Source: Streptomyces agglomeratus
GTDB lineage: Bacteria > Actinomycetota > Actinomycetes > Streptomycetales > Streptomycetaceae
DNA length: 64,000 nt
NCBI RefSeq assembly: GCF_001746415.1
Contig: NZ_MEHJ01000001.1
Coordinates: forward strand, 620,001 to 684,000
Direction: 5' to 3'
Position 1 is the stretch's first letter, and every line of letters begins with the position of its first letter. The notes beneath the pieces were generated by a model that made no database searches, had not been told where the DNA came from, and was given only the letters and a program-made list of their open reading frames with translations. Position numbers and translations under genes: made by a program. Positions 9,918-18,375 of the stretch are shown here, one piece after another.

Positions 9918-9935
9918 CAATGGTTGTGGCCATTG
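9918..9935. promoter_or_regulatory. inverted repeat upstream of the sugar-binding lipoprotein
   Basis: CAATGG and CCATTG flank a 6-bp spacer, 76-93 bp upstream of the lipoprotein start. The size and position fit a repressor site, but six-base arms also occur by chance. Confidence 0.3.
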
Positions 9936-10490
9936 CTCCAACTACGTTGGTTGCGACTGGTGTCTTCCGATATGCCGACGCCGATTCCGACGCGCGTAGA
10001 ACCGTCCACGGTGTCCGACGCGACTCCCGTTCGGCGCATGGGCGACCCATGACCAGGAGCGTCGCGGGGGCCCCGGCGTCCCGGGCGCGCGCCGTCAGGT
10101 CGGTCGGCGTAAGCGTGCCGAACCCGGTCCTGGCAGCATGGACGCGGAGCAGAGCACCGGTCTGGGACCGGTGTATGCAGTCGGGACGCTGAAAATCGCC
10201 GAGTCGGCCAGCGGCTTCCTCAGCCGGCTCGGAGCTTTGCGCAATCTCGGGTGGACCTCATCGGACCGTGCCCTCAACTACGGCATCACCTCGCTGATGA
10301 GCGGCGGTGTGCCGGAACGCCTGTCTCGGTGGCGGGATCTCCGTGTCAAGGACGCAGTGGAGAAGAACACCTCAAAGAGTGACCGCGACCTTCAGCAGCG
10401 GAAGCAACCGGGCGCCTGGGCGCAGCGGTCCCGCTCAACCGGCCGGTGCCGGTGCGGTGCGTTGACCTTGGAGTTCGTCCGACCACCCGA
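9936..10490. other. intergenic region, no gene supported
   Basis: A forward frame from the ATG at 10138 (beginning MDAEQSTGLGPVYAVGTL) stays open through this gap and on into the antisense of the next two genes. Its first 90 codons are not recognised and it lacks a good ribosome binding site, so it is not annotated as a gene. Confidence 0.4.
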
Positions 10491-10847
10491 TCACGGCTCA
10501 CCGCGTTCATCCGGTCGGCTGAGGCCACGGTACTCCCTGACCTGTCGCTCGACATCGTCGAGCGTGGCCCTGGCGTCTTTCAGGACTTCCTCCAACGGAG
10601 CGAGTACCAGATGTCGCGCGGTGAGGATCAGGCCGGACACGTCGCCGGCTTCCGTCTCGGCGGGCGGCCACCACTGCCCCCCGCTGGTACGACGGAGTAC
10701 GACGTCCGCCGCCTCCCGCAGGACTGCGTTCATCGCACGCTGGATACGGAGCCGGTTGTCCGGCGACCACGGCGGTGCCACGACCGGGTCCGCGGCAGGG
10801 GTTTCGACGTGCGTCGCGACGGCGGGGGCGGACAGGTCTTGCTTCAT
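10491..10847 (-). CDS. hypothetical protein, translationally coupled to folE
   Basis: A soluble 118-residue protein, not recognised. It is rich in Arg, Glu and Ala and looks mostly helical, with a long amphipathic stretch (LAPLEEVLKDARATLDDVER). Its ATG at 10847 lies 3 nt after the folE stop and uses a GAGGTGA ribosome binding site overlapping that stop, so the two are almost certainly co-translated. A role linked to pterin or folate metabolism is suggested only by this coupling. Confidence 0.65.
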   Translation of the reverse strand: MKQDLSAPAVATHVETPAADPVVAPPWSPDNRLRIQRAMNAVLREAADVVLRRTSGGQWWPPAETEAGDVSGLILTARHLVLAPLEEVLKDARATLDDVERQVREYRGLSRPDERGEP

Positions 10848-10850
10848 GGC

Positions 10851-11486
10851 TCACCTCGAGATGCTGGCGAAGGACAGGAACTCGCTGCGCGTGCGACCGT
10901 TGTCACGGATCTCCCCGAGCAGGGCGGAGGTGACGGTGCTGCTCCCGGCCGACTGCACGCCGCGCAGCGTCATACAGGTGTGCTCGGCCTCGATGACCAC
11001 ACCGACGCCCTTCGGCTGCAACTGTTCCTGCAACCATTGAGCGATCTGCATGGTGAGTCGCTCCTGTACCTGGGGCCGGCAGGCGAAGTGCTCGACCACT
11101 CGGGCCAGTTTGGAAATACCCAAGATGCGGGCGCCTGGCAGGTAGCCCACATGGGCGTACCCAACTAAGGGCAGCACGTGGTGCTCGCACACGGAGCGCA
11201 GTGTGATGGACCGGGCGAGTACCAGTTGGTCGTATCCCTCGTCGTTCGGAAAAGTCGTCAGGTGGAACGGCCTCGGGCTGAACAGCTCCGCGTACGCACG
11301 GGTCATACGCCCCGGCGTGTCACTCAGTGCTTCGGTGTCGGTTCGCATGCCGAGCGCGGTGAGGAACTGGTTGGCCGCCTTCTCCGCTCCGGCAAGGTCG
11401 ATCTCCTCGAACTCGAGGTCAGTGTCAAGGTCTTCGTCGCTCACCGGCTGCTCGGACTGAGGACTTCGGTCCATCTCTGCCTCCAT
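10851..11486 (-). CDS. folE: GTP cyclohydrolase I
   Basis: FolE converts GTP to 7,8-dihydroneopterin triphosphate, the first step of tetrahydrofolate and pterin synthesis. The 211-residue product carries SVCEHHVLPLVGYAHVGYLP (zinc Cys and His), ILGISKLARVVEHFACRPQV and EAEHTCMTLRGVQ (second zinc Cys), in the usual order. The start is taken at the ATG at 11486 (MEAEMDRS); earlier codons back to 11552 look non-coding. The acidic N-terminal 40 residues are longer than in E. coli FolE. It is followed by a coupled gene of unknown function rather than folP/folB/folK, so this may be a second, specialised FolE rather than the housekeeping copy. Confidence 0.93.
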   Translation of the reverse strand: MEAEMDRSPQSEQPVSDEDLDTDLEFEEIDLAGAEKAANQFLTALGMRTDTEALSDTPGRMTRAYAELFSPRPFHLTTFPNDEGYDQLVLARSITLRSVCEHHVLPLVGYAHVGYLPGARILGISKLARVVEHFACRPQVQERLTMQIAQWLQEQLQPKGVGVVIEAEHTCMTLRGVQSAGSSTVTSALLGEIRDNGRTRSEFLSFASISR

Positions 11487-11882
11487 TGGGGCCCCCGTCC
11501 ATGGAGCCACAGCGTCGGACGATCCGCACGCGGACCGCTGTCCCACCTGCACTTACGGTGACGAAGAGCCCGGCGAGTTGCGCAGGCTCCCGGGCTGTGG
11601 GCACATAGGCAGGAGGCCGGGCCTGGCTGTGCAGGGGGCCGATGGGGTCATCTGCGCGAACTTCTCGCATCAGCGTCAGGTGGGCGGCTGCCGATCGGAA
11701 GGGGAGCCAAAGATCCTGCGCGCCGCACACCGCTCAACTGCCGACCGAGGAACCGGGCGGACTGAACAGCGCGTGCCTGGATGCCTTCGCCGTGCTGATG
11801 TCCGACGTCGGCGCCCCAGGTTCATCGACCGCCGCCCGTACTACGCCGGCGTCCGAATCCCGATGAGTAAGCGAGCGAGCCG
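11487..11882. other. intergenic region, no gene seen
   Basis: This gap separates the divergent folE and PPOX genes and presumably holds both promoters. No palindrome or gene stood out. Confidence 0.4.
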
Positions 11883-12297
11883 ATGCCGTTCACAGATCCC
11901 GAACGCGAATACCTGCTGAACCAGCCGCTGGGCCGGTTGGCCACACTCGGCCCGGACGGTGGCCCACAGGTCCGCCCGGTGCTGTTCGAGTTGAACCTCA
12001 CGACGGGCACCATCGACATCGGCAGCTGGGACATGGCGGCCACCCAGAAGTTCCGCAACGTCCGGACTCGCCGCCAGGTCTCCTTCATCGTGGACGACGT
12101 CGTCTCGACCGATCCGTACCTGGAGCGCGGAGTCGAGATCCGGGGCCGGGCCCAGCCGGTCCCCTGGTCATGGCCCGTTGTACGACGGCTGCTCGGCGGA
12201 CATCATCCGGGTGCATCCGTGCCGCATCGTCGCCTGGGGCCTGGACGGCACCACCCCGGTCACGCTCACCGCACGCGATGTCCTCCGGACCCGGTGA
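11883..12297 (+). pseudogene. PPOX-class F420/flavin-dependent oxidoreductase, frame broken by 1 nt
   Basis: The first frame (MPFTDPEREYLLNQPLGRLA... VEIRGRAQPV) is the split beta-barrel of the pyridoxamine-oxidase-like family that uses F420 or flavin. The expected C-terminal strands appear in another frame: GPLYDGCSADIIRVHPCRIV then AWGLDGTTPVTLTARDVLRT and a TGA at 12295. The span is 415 nt, one more than a multiple of three; removing one C from the CCCC run at 12161-12164 restores a continuous 137-residue protein. As drawn, the first frame would run on into antisense of the convergent methyltransferase. The two genes overlap tail to tail by about 30 bp. Confidence 0.8.
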
Positions 12298-13078
12298 AGA
12301 CCCGTCGTACGGGCAGTCGTCTGACCTTGAGCATGTCCTGTACGAGCCCGTCCTCCACGTGGAAGCCCGCGGCCGCCAGCTCCTCGTCCAGGGTCGGTCG
12401 GGTCATCGGCCACAGGTGGAAGGCCTCCTGGGCCCGGCGCACGACCCGGTCTTCACGGCGCACCAGGTAGGTGTAGACGTATCGGATGCGATCGTCCTCG
12501 GGCCACTCGGTGAGGTGGCCGACATAGGTGTCGGCTCCGACGCGTGCCTCCCCCAGCACATGATGCCGGGGCGCGGCCGGGAGCCGTGCCGGCGGCCGGT
12601 CGAAGAACAGCAGGCCCTCCGGAACCAGCAGACCGGCCAGCGTCCGCCACACCGTACGGCGCTCGGCCGGTGGCAAACAGGCGATCACTCGGAGACAGAC
12701 AACGAGATCCACCTGCCCCGCGAGATCAAGGTCCTGCGCCGCACAGGCATGGACCGTCACCCGGCCGGCCAACCCGTCGGCGGCCGCCAGCCGGGAGAGC
12801 AGGACCGACCGCATCGCGGTCGCGGGTTCCACTGCGTGCACCGGCACCGACGACGCGCCGGCAAGGGTCTCCGTGACCAGACCGGTGCCGGCGCCCAGCT
12901 CAAGGATTCCGACTCTGGCGGCGGCAGCCGGGCCAGCCAGTACGGCCGCGTGTGTCCGGTAGCTCGCGGCGTGCAGGATGTCGTAGAACTCCGCCGACAG
13001 CGCGTACGCCCCACCAGGGACTCCGCACGTCTGGCATCGGCTCGCCGGTCCGGCTGGCTCAGTCACCCCTGGGTCCAC
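12266..13078 (-). CDS. SAM-dependent methyltransferase
   Basis: A class I methyltransferase of about 270 residues. Motif I is ILELGAGTGLVTETL, followed by HAVEPATAMRSVL for ribose binding, DLVVCLRVIACLP for the post-II segment and LAGLLVPEGLLFF for motif III. The N-terminus YALSAEFYDILHA is typical of small-molecule methyltransferases. The start is uncertain: GTG at 13078 and GTG at 13066 are both possible, and the frame is open to 13240. An upstream CQTCG pair lies at the N-terminus. The substrate is unknown. Confidence 0.8.
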   Translation of the reverse strand: MDPGVTEPAGPASRCQTCGVPGGAYALSAEFYDILHAASYRTHAAVLAGPAAAARVGILELGAGTGLVTETLAGASSVPVHAVEPATAMRSVLLSRLAAADGLAGRVTVHACAAQDLDLAGQVDLVVCLRVIACLPPAERRTVWRTLAGLLVPEGLLFFDRPPARLPAAPRHHVLGEARVGADTYVGHLTEWPEDDRIRYVYTYLVRREDRVVRRAQEAFHLWPMTRPTLDEELAAAGFHVEDGLVQDMLKVRRLPVRRVFTGSGGHRVR

Positions 13079-13284
13079 TGATCCATCATCCTCGAACCGG
13101 GCCCCGCCCACGAGCCGGCCGATTCCAGGGGCAGCGACCGGCTGCGCTCGCGTGCAGCGCTGCCGGAGCCCTTTGATCGCGAGTCCTTCCACGCGCAGGA
13201 CATACGTCCAGGAGGTCGGCCACTCCTGGGCGACGGCCACGTCGGTCGTCGCTGTCTCCCCTCCTGGGTTCTGCTGCTGCCGGT

Positions 13285-13716
13285 TCAGCCGGCCCCGACC
13301 GCAAGTGGTCCGACCCGGGACTCAAGCCATGCCGGTAGCTCAAGGATCCGGACGCCCTCCTGTTCGTCGGGATCGGTCCGCGCGACCAGGCACACCATGT
13401 CCTCGGCGCCAGTGTTCACCGGCATGTGGGGCGTATTGGCGGGGATGTGGATGTAGTCGCCCGCGCGCAGGACCACGTGCTCGGCCAGGTCCTGCCCGTG
13501 CCAGACCTCGACCTGGCCGCACTGGATGAAGATGGCCGACTCGTGCCCCTCGTGCAGGTGAGGACGCCCCCTGGTGCCAGCGGGCATCACCAAACGGTGC
13601 AGACAAAGCCGCTCCGCGCCCGCCGACTGGGCGCTGATCCCCGCGCCGAACGTGCCGCCCTGAACACCCTCGTACTGACCGGTCCGCACCACCGTGCACT
13701 GTCTGTTATCCGTCAT
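13285..13716 (-). CDS. cupin-domain protein
   Basis: A 143-residue single-domain cupin. Motif 1 is GRPHLHEGHESAIFIQCGQV, with two His and a Glu as metal ligands, and motif 2 is HIPANTPHMPVNTG with the third His. Such proteins bind a divalent metal and act as small oxygenases, isomerases or sensors. The ATG at 13716 overlaps the TGA of the reading frame upstream (ATGA), implying coupling to the HTH-like remnant at 13713-13880. The substrate is unknown. Confidence 0.8.
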   Translation of the reverse strand: MTDNRQCTVVRTGQYEGVQGGTFGAGISAQSAGAERLCLHRLVMPAGTRGRPHLHEGHESAIFIQCGQVEVWHGQDLAEHVVLRAGDYIHIPANTPHMPVNTGAEDMVCLVARTDPDEQEGVRILELPAWLESRVGPLAVGAG

Positions 13717-13880
13717 GTGCGCAGTACAACAGCCCGTTGGCAGCGTTCGATCAGTTCGCGCCAGGTCCAGCCACGCGCCACGGGCCACTCGCCTGCCCTG
13801 AACCGCCAGACCTGTCTCTCCTGGAGACGCCTGCGGCTTCCGCCGCCGTGAAGAGACCCTCGGTCTCTTCGTAGACGCCG
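13713..13880 (-). pseudogene. possible helix-turn-helix gene, frame broken, coupled to the cupin
   Basis: Two frames read end to end give GLFTAAEAAGVSRR followed by RQVWRFRAGEWPVARGWTWR and a short tail ending in TGA at 13713, which overlaps the cupin ATG. The joined text resembles a DNA-binding helix-turn-helix, and one missing base near 13811-13826 would join the frames. The start cannot be located, so this is a tentative call based on the coupling and on protein-like composition in both frames. Confidence 0.35.
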
Positions 13881-14185
13881 GGCTCCGCGCATTGCCTGTG
13901 CTGGTGAACCGCGACCCCGGTGTGCCATGCGCCACGAGTACCCCACGGCCGGCGATCACACGCCCGCATTCATCCGGTAGGACACGGACCGCCCCCTTTT
14001 GTCCCAACGCGTCACGCCGCCGCTGCCCCAACGCATGGCGCCGCGCTGTCCTGCGGGGTGGCGCCGACCTCGTCGCCCGCGCCGTGTTCAGGCTGCCGCG
14101 GTTCGACATTCCGATCCCTGCGTTCCGAACCGAGACGCGCGTACGCAGTGAACGTCATCCAGCAGCGAAACCGCCCGGACGAGAC
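13881..14185. other. intergenic region, no gene supported
   Basis: Apart from a possible N-terminus for the broken HTH-like frame, no gene is supported here. Confidence 0.4.
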
Positions 14186-16645
14186 CTAACCCGCGCTGAT
14201 GGCCGTCACGTGCGTGCTGCCGTCACGCAGCGCTGTGATGCGGACCTGCCCCGCGGCGAAGGCGTCGCTGCCGTTCGGGCCGGGGATCTGTGAGAACGGC
14301 GTCCAGGAGCCGTCCGGTCTCCTGACGTTGTGCCAGACCCGTCCGTCGAGTCCGACCGCCACGACCTGGGCGGAGCCGTCGGCCGTTCCCGCGATGCCGA
14401 CGGCGCTGGCCCCCATGGTGGCGCTGGTGACGCCGCGCGGGGGCCGGAATCCGGTCCAGGAGCCGTCGGGCCGCCGCTGCTGGTGGTACACGATCCCATC
14501 GAGCCCGATTGCGAGGACCTGGGAGGATCCGTCGGGCATGCCGGTGATTGCCAGTGCGGGGCCGGAGAACGTCGGGGCACCGTTGTAACCGGCCAGGCGT
14601 CCCCAGGGCGTCCACGTACCGTCCCGCCCGCGGGCGCAGTGGTACATGGCACCGTCGGTGCCGAAACTGAGCAGCTGGGCGGAGCCGTCGGGCATGGCCG
14701 TGATCGACACCTTCGTCGCACCCCAGCGGCTCTTCGCGGTGAGGCCGGGCAGGGCCCGGAACCCCGGCAGGGTGCCGTCGGCGCGACGCTGCTGGTGGAA
14801 GGTAGTCCCGTCCATCGCGGTGACCACGATCTGGCAGGTGCCGTCGGGGAAGGCCGCGATGTCCGCCTCCCGGACGGTGAAGTCGGACCGGCCGTCCGGT
14901 CCGGCCACACGCTTCCAGGGCTGGAGCGTGACCGCGCCTCGTACGACGGTCAGCCACAGGGCGTTGTCGGGCGCGATGCCGAGCACCACGACGGAGCCGT
15001 CCGCCATGCCGGCCGCGGCGCTCTGGACCCCCGTGAACGAGGCGGCGCCGGACGCGGCACCCGGCAGCGGACGCATGCTGCTCCACGAGCCGTCCGGGCG
15101 GCGCTCGGTGTGGAAGAGCGCCCGCCGCTCGACGTCGTACGGGGGCAGTTTCGCGGAGTAGAACCACACCGGGTTGGTGATGGCCACCAGTTGGTCCAAT
15201 GTGGTGGAGGCGGGTTTCAACCGGCGCACCTCGGCCCGGGCGAACAGGGACGCCTTGCCCCAGCCGCGCCAGCGCAGCTGCCCCTTGCCGCTGCCGTCGA
15301 TACACGTGGCGGCCATGATGCCCCACTCGGTGTAGAGCGTGGCGACGCTGTCGGGGGCGCCCGTCACGTTCAGGGTCATGTCGACGGCGTCGAAGAACGA
15401 GAGGGGCAGTTCCTCCCCTGGTCCCGCGACCGCCCCGCCGGCGCGGGCGGTGAAGTCCACGGTCACGGCCGCGGATTCGACGGCGTACGAGCGGCCCTTG
15501 CGCAGTGCGTCCAGCACGGCGGGCGTCGACAGGTTGGCGGCGCGCACCACGTTGTGGGGCCGTCCGACGGCGTCCGAAGGGCTGTGGGCGTCGCTGTTGC
15601 CGACGGCGGCGACCCGCTTGCCGAGGCAGAGCATGACGTGCCAGGCGGCGATGTTGGCCGCGTCGTCGAGGGTCCACGGTCCGTTCCACACCTCCAGCGC
15701 GTCCACGCGGTCGAGACCGAACTCCCAGAAGGATCCCGCTGCCGGGGTGAGCGGATGGGCGGCGATCGTGAGTCCGCCCAGGCTGTGCACGCGTCGGGCG
15801 TGGCCGTCGAACACACCCTTGTCGGCGGGGCCGTAGCGCCAGTCCACCCACTCGCCCTGAGGCAGGCCGACGGCCAGCCAGTGGCCGTGGCGGGTGGTGA
15901 CCTCCTCGGCGTTGATGACCAGCAGGTCGGCCGGGATGTTGCCGTGCCACGTCACCCCGGTGGAACTGGTGTTGTGGTCGGACGTCGCGATGAAGTGCAG
16001 CCCCTCCTGGCGGGCGGCCGCGACGATCTCGTCCACCGTGCGCTTGCCGTCGGAGTGCACGCTGTGCAGGTGCAGGTCGCCCCGGTACCAACCGGGTCCG
16101 CGCCCCGCCACCGCGGTCGGCAGGATGTCGTACGGGGTCCGGGGCAGCGGGTCTCCGAAGTGCAGGGTGACGTCGACCTGCCAGGCCATGCCGCCGGTGG
16201 CGCCGACCATCGGCCCCAGGATGACGGACCAGCCGCCGGGCTCGACCGGAGCGGGTACGTAGCCGGGAGTGGCGTCGGCCGCGGAGAGGGTGAAGCCGGA
16301 CCGTTCGCCGCCCGACCAGCCGCGGAAGCCGGACGGGCCGAAGATGCCGAGGTCCAGGATGCCGGCGGAGGCGTCGTGGGAGGTGGACACGGAGATCCGT
16401 TGCACTCCGGTGGGGACGTCGAAGGCGACGTACGCCCACTGGTCGTTGCCCTGCGGGGCGCGGCCACGGTAGGTGGTGGTCACCGTGTCGGTGCCCTGGC
16501 CCCTTGTGGCGGCATGCGTGACGGGCGCGGGGACCAGCGCGGCGGTTCCGGCCGCGGCCATGAGGGCGCCTAATCGGAGCAGGGATCTGCGCTCGACAGC
16601 CGGGCCGGGGTCGGACTCGGCGTTCGGGAGCTGTTCACTCGGCAC
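14186..16645 (-). CDS. Tat-exported CehA/McbA-type PHP metallohydrolase with C-terminal repeat domain
   Basis: An 819-residue exported protein. The start is GTG at 16645 (ribosome binding site GGAGAA); earlier codons are antisense to the neighbouring gene. ERRSLLRLGAL at residues 18-28 followed by an Ala-rich stretch is a twin-arginine signal. After a beta-sandwich region comes a PHP phosphoesterase domain with DLHLHSVHSDGK, ATSDHN, HPLTP and GNSDAHSP, the metal ligands of CehA/McbA hydrolases that cleave carbamate, amide or phosphoester bonds. The last 280 residues are repeats of about 50 residues with the pattern ITAMPDGSAQ...GxDGxxYH...RxDGxW, likely a beta-propeller that binds a polymer or surface. 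Secretion as a folded metalloenzyme fits the Tat route. The substrate is unknown. Confidence 0.85.
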   Translation of the reverse strand: MPSEQLPNAESDPGPAVERRSLLRLGALMAAAGTAALVPAPVTHAATRGQGTDTVTTTYRGRAPQGNDQWAYVAFDVPTGVQRISVSTSHDASAGILDLGIFGPSGFRGWSGGERSGFTLSAADATPGYVPAPVEPGGWSVILGPMVGATGGMAWQVDVTLHFGDPLPRTPYDILPTAVAGRGPGWYRGDLHLHSVHSDGKRTVDEIVAAARQEGLHFIATSDHNTSSTGVTWHGNIPADLLVINAEEVTTRHGHWLAVGLPQGEWVDWRYGPADKGVFDGHARRVHSLGGLTIAAHPLTPAAGSFWEFGLDRVDALEVWNGPWTLDDAANIAAWHVMLCLGKRVAAVGNSDAHSPSDAVGRPHNVVRAANLSTPAVLDALRKGRSYAVESAAVTVDFTARAGGAVAGPGEELPLSFFDAVDMTLNVTGAPDSVATLYTEWGIMAATCIDGSGKGQLRWRGWGKASLFARAEVRRLKPASTTLDQLVAITNPVWFYSAKLPPYDVERRALFHTERRPDGSWSSMRPLPGAASGAASFTGVQSAAAGMADGSVVVLGIAPDNALWLTVVRGAVTLQPWKRVAGPDGRSDFTVREADIAAFPDGTCQIVVTAMDGTTFHQQRRADGTLPGFRALPGLTAKSRWGATKVSITAMPDGSAQLLSFGTDGAMYHCARGRDGTWTPWGRLAGYNGAPTFSGPALAITGMPDGSSQVLAIGLDGIVYHQQRRPDGSWTGFRPPRGVTSATMGASAVGIAGTADGSAQVVAVGLDGRVWHNVRRPDGSWTPFSQIPGPNGSDAFAAGQVRITALRDGSTHVTAISAG

Positions 16646-16794
16646 GGCGGGTTCTCCGTTCACGGGGTGGGTGACAGGGAAGGCGTGCGGGGCGTGCAGG
16701 GGCGTGCTGGGTGCGGGCGGATCCGTACGAGGACGACGCGGGGTGAAGAGGGACGAGCGGGTGCTCCCGGTGAAGGGCACGGGGCCGCCGGTGT

Positions 16795-17586
16795 CTAACG
16801 GCGTGCGCGCTGGGCTTCGACGATCTGTCGTACGGAACCGTCGACGTCCGCCCGGGCCTGGATCCGCTCGGCGAACCCGGGGAACTGCCCGGCGATGGCG
16901 CTCAGGAGCCGCAGCTCCACCGGCGCCACGTTCACCTCGCACCGGTCGCGGCGGACGGCTCGTACCACACCGTCGGCGACCTGGCCGGGCGTAACGGTCC
17001 GGATGCCGTTCGGCGTGGCGGCACCGGTGTCCGCGAACATCCCCGCGTCGCGGACGAAGCCGGGCTGTACCAGGGACACCCCCACCCCCGTGCCCCTGAG
17101 CTCTTGCCGCAGGGCGAGGGCGAATCCGCGCAGCCCGAACTTGGTCGCGTTGTACAGGGACGTCGACTTGGTCGCCGCCTTGCCGGAAATGGAGCCGACC
17201 ATCACGATGTGGCCGCGTCCGCGGGCCACCATGTGCTCCGTGAGCAGCCGGGACAGCAGGACGGGTGCGCGCAGGTTGACGTCGAGGGCGCGGTCGAGCT
17301 GCTCCTCGGTGTAGTCCACGAGGTCGCCGCTGGCCGGCAGGGCGGCGTTCGCGACGAGGATGTCCGCCTCGGCGCAGGTCTCGGCGAGGCGGACGACGTC
17401 GGACCGGAAAGCCAGGTCGGCGACCACGGTGCGCGCGCCGCAGGCTTCCGCGGTGGCCTTGAGGACGTCCTCGCGCCGCCCGCTGACGGTGAGGCGGGCC
17501 CCCTGGGCCGTCAGGCGGGCGGCCAGAGCGGAGCCGATGCCTCCGGTGGCCCCGGTGAGCAGAACACGCGATCCGGATATGTCCAC
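16795..17586 (-). CDS. short-chain dehydrogenase/reductase (SDR)
   Basis: A 263-residue classical SDR. The dinucleotide-binding motif TGATGGIG is near residue 11, NAAL takes the place of NNAG, the catalytic Ser is in VGSISG, and YNATK is the active-site YxxxK. The start is GTG at 17586 with GGGAG upstream. It is divergent from the TetR gene, and the shared region holds a perfect 20-bp palindrome, so the SDR is the likely target of that repressor. It resembles broad-specificity reductases; the substrate is unknown. Confidence 0.9.
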   Translation of the reverse strand: MDISGSRVLLTGATGGIGSALAARLTAQGARLTVSGRREDVLKATAEACGARTVVADLAFRSDVVRLAETCAEADILVANAALPASGDLVDYTEEQLDRALDVNLRAPVLLSRLLTEHMVARGRGHIVMVGSISGKAATKSTSLYNATKFGLRGFALALRQELRGTGVGVSLVQPGFVRDAGMFADTGAATPNGIRTVTPGQVADGVVRAVRRDRCEVNVAPVELRLLSAIAGQFPGFAERIQARADVDGSVRQIVEAQRARR

Positions 17587-17618
17587 GACGACTCCCGAGC
17601 GGCGACGGCGACCCTTTG

Positions 17619-17638
17619 CTGTTCGTTCGAACGAACAG
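17619..17638. promoter_or_regulatory. 20-bp palindromic operator between SDR and TetR genes
   Basis: CTGTTCGTTCGAACGAACAG is a perfect 20-bp palindrome, 33 bp upstream of the SDR start and 117 bp upstream of the TetR start. Size and symmetry match TetR-family sites, so it most likely binds the divergent regulator. Confidence 0.8.
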
Positions 17639-17754
17639 TAGGGATCGCTCCGCTCCATGTCCACACCTCTGCCGCCCCAACTCCCCCGGCACAGACAGTG
17701 AATGACCCGGCCCCGGCCGGGCGGCCGCGTCGGCCGATGGGGCAGAATGCCGAC

Positions 17755-18327
17755 ATGCCCCGCGCTTCCGACACCCGCCAGAGCATCGTCGACGCCGTCT
17801 TGCGGATCATCGGGCAGGACGGCATCGCCGCCGTCACCAATCGGCGGATCGCCAAGGAGGCCGGCCTCTCCCTCGGTTCCGTCACGTACCACTTCGCCAC
17901 CCAGCACGAGCTGCTGCGCGAGAGCCTGCTGCACTTCGTGGCCGAGGAGACCCGGCACTTCACGGAGCTGGCCGACGCGTGCACCGACGAGCGCTTCGAC
18001 ATCGGACAGGCGGCCGAGGCGGTGGCACAGGTGGCGGGCGGCAACGCCTTCGACAGTCGCCACATCGCGCCCTTCGAGCTGTACGTCCAGGCCGGCCGCG
18101 ACGAACGGCTGCGTGCCGCCGCGGCCGAGTGCTTCGCCGCCTACGACCTGCTGGCCACCCGGATCCTGACCCAGCTCGGCGTGCCGGACCCCGAACGCCT
18201 GGCCGGCGCGGCCGTCGCCCTGGTCTTCGGGCAGCAGCTGCGCCGCCTGGCCACCGGCGCCCCAGCCGAGGAACTCGTCGACACCCTGCTCATCCTGACG
18301 CGGTTCAGCGAGGCGGAGACCCCTTGA
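17755..18327 (+). CDS. TetR-family transcriptional regulator
   Basis: A 190-residue repressor. The N-terminal HTH reads TNRRIAKEAGLSLGSVTYHF, with the usual YHF at the end of the recognition helix. A helical ligand-binding domain follows. It is transcribed away from the SDR gene across a perfect palindrome, implying autoregulation and control of the SDR. Its TGA at 18325 lies in CCTTGACATCC, which looks like the end sequence of IS200/IS605 elements of streptomycetes, so the element adjoins, and may have supplied, the stop codon. Length is normal for the family. Confidence 0.92.
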   Translation: MPRASDTRQSIVDAVLRIIGQDGIAAVTNRRIAKEAGLSLGSVTYHFATQHELLRESLLHFVAEETRHFTELADACTDERFDIGQAAEAVAQVAGGNAFDSRHIAPFELYVQAGRDERLRAAAAECFAAYDLLATRILTQLGVPDPERLAGAAVALVFGQQLRRLATGAPAEELVDTLLILTRFSEAETP

Positions 18328-18333
18328 CATCCT

Positions 18334-18353
18334 CTCCGCCTTAAGGGGCGGAG
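18334..18353. repeat. IS605-type end hairpin (tnpB side)
   Basis: CTCCGCC and GGCGGAG form a perfect 7-bp stem around TTAAGG, just after TTGACATCCT. This fits a right-end hairpin of the element. Confidence 0.65.
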
Positions 18354-18375
18354 TTTCCCGTCTGCCTGCCGGTGG

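Noticed and set aside
10138..10490. Possible gene starting MDAEQSTGLGPVYAVG
   Set aside because: No ribosome binding site, no recognised family, and the frame runs into antisense of two well-supported genes.
13920..13979. Short forward peptide starting MRHEYPTAGDHTPAFIR
   Set aside because: Too short and without a ribosome binding site; it overlaps the region of the broken HTH-like frame.
14330..16573. A 747-codon open frame antisense to the PHP hydrolase
   Set aside because: High G+C leaves long stop-free shadows opposite real genes; the sequence is low-complexity Gly/Val/Arg with no family motif, while the minus strand has a clear enzyme.
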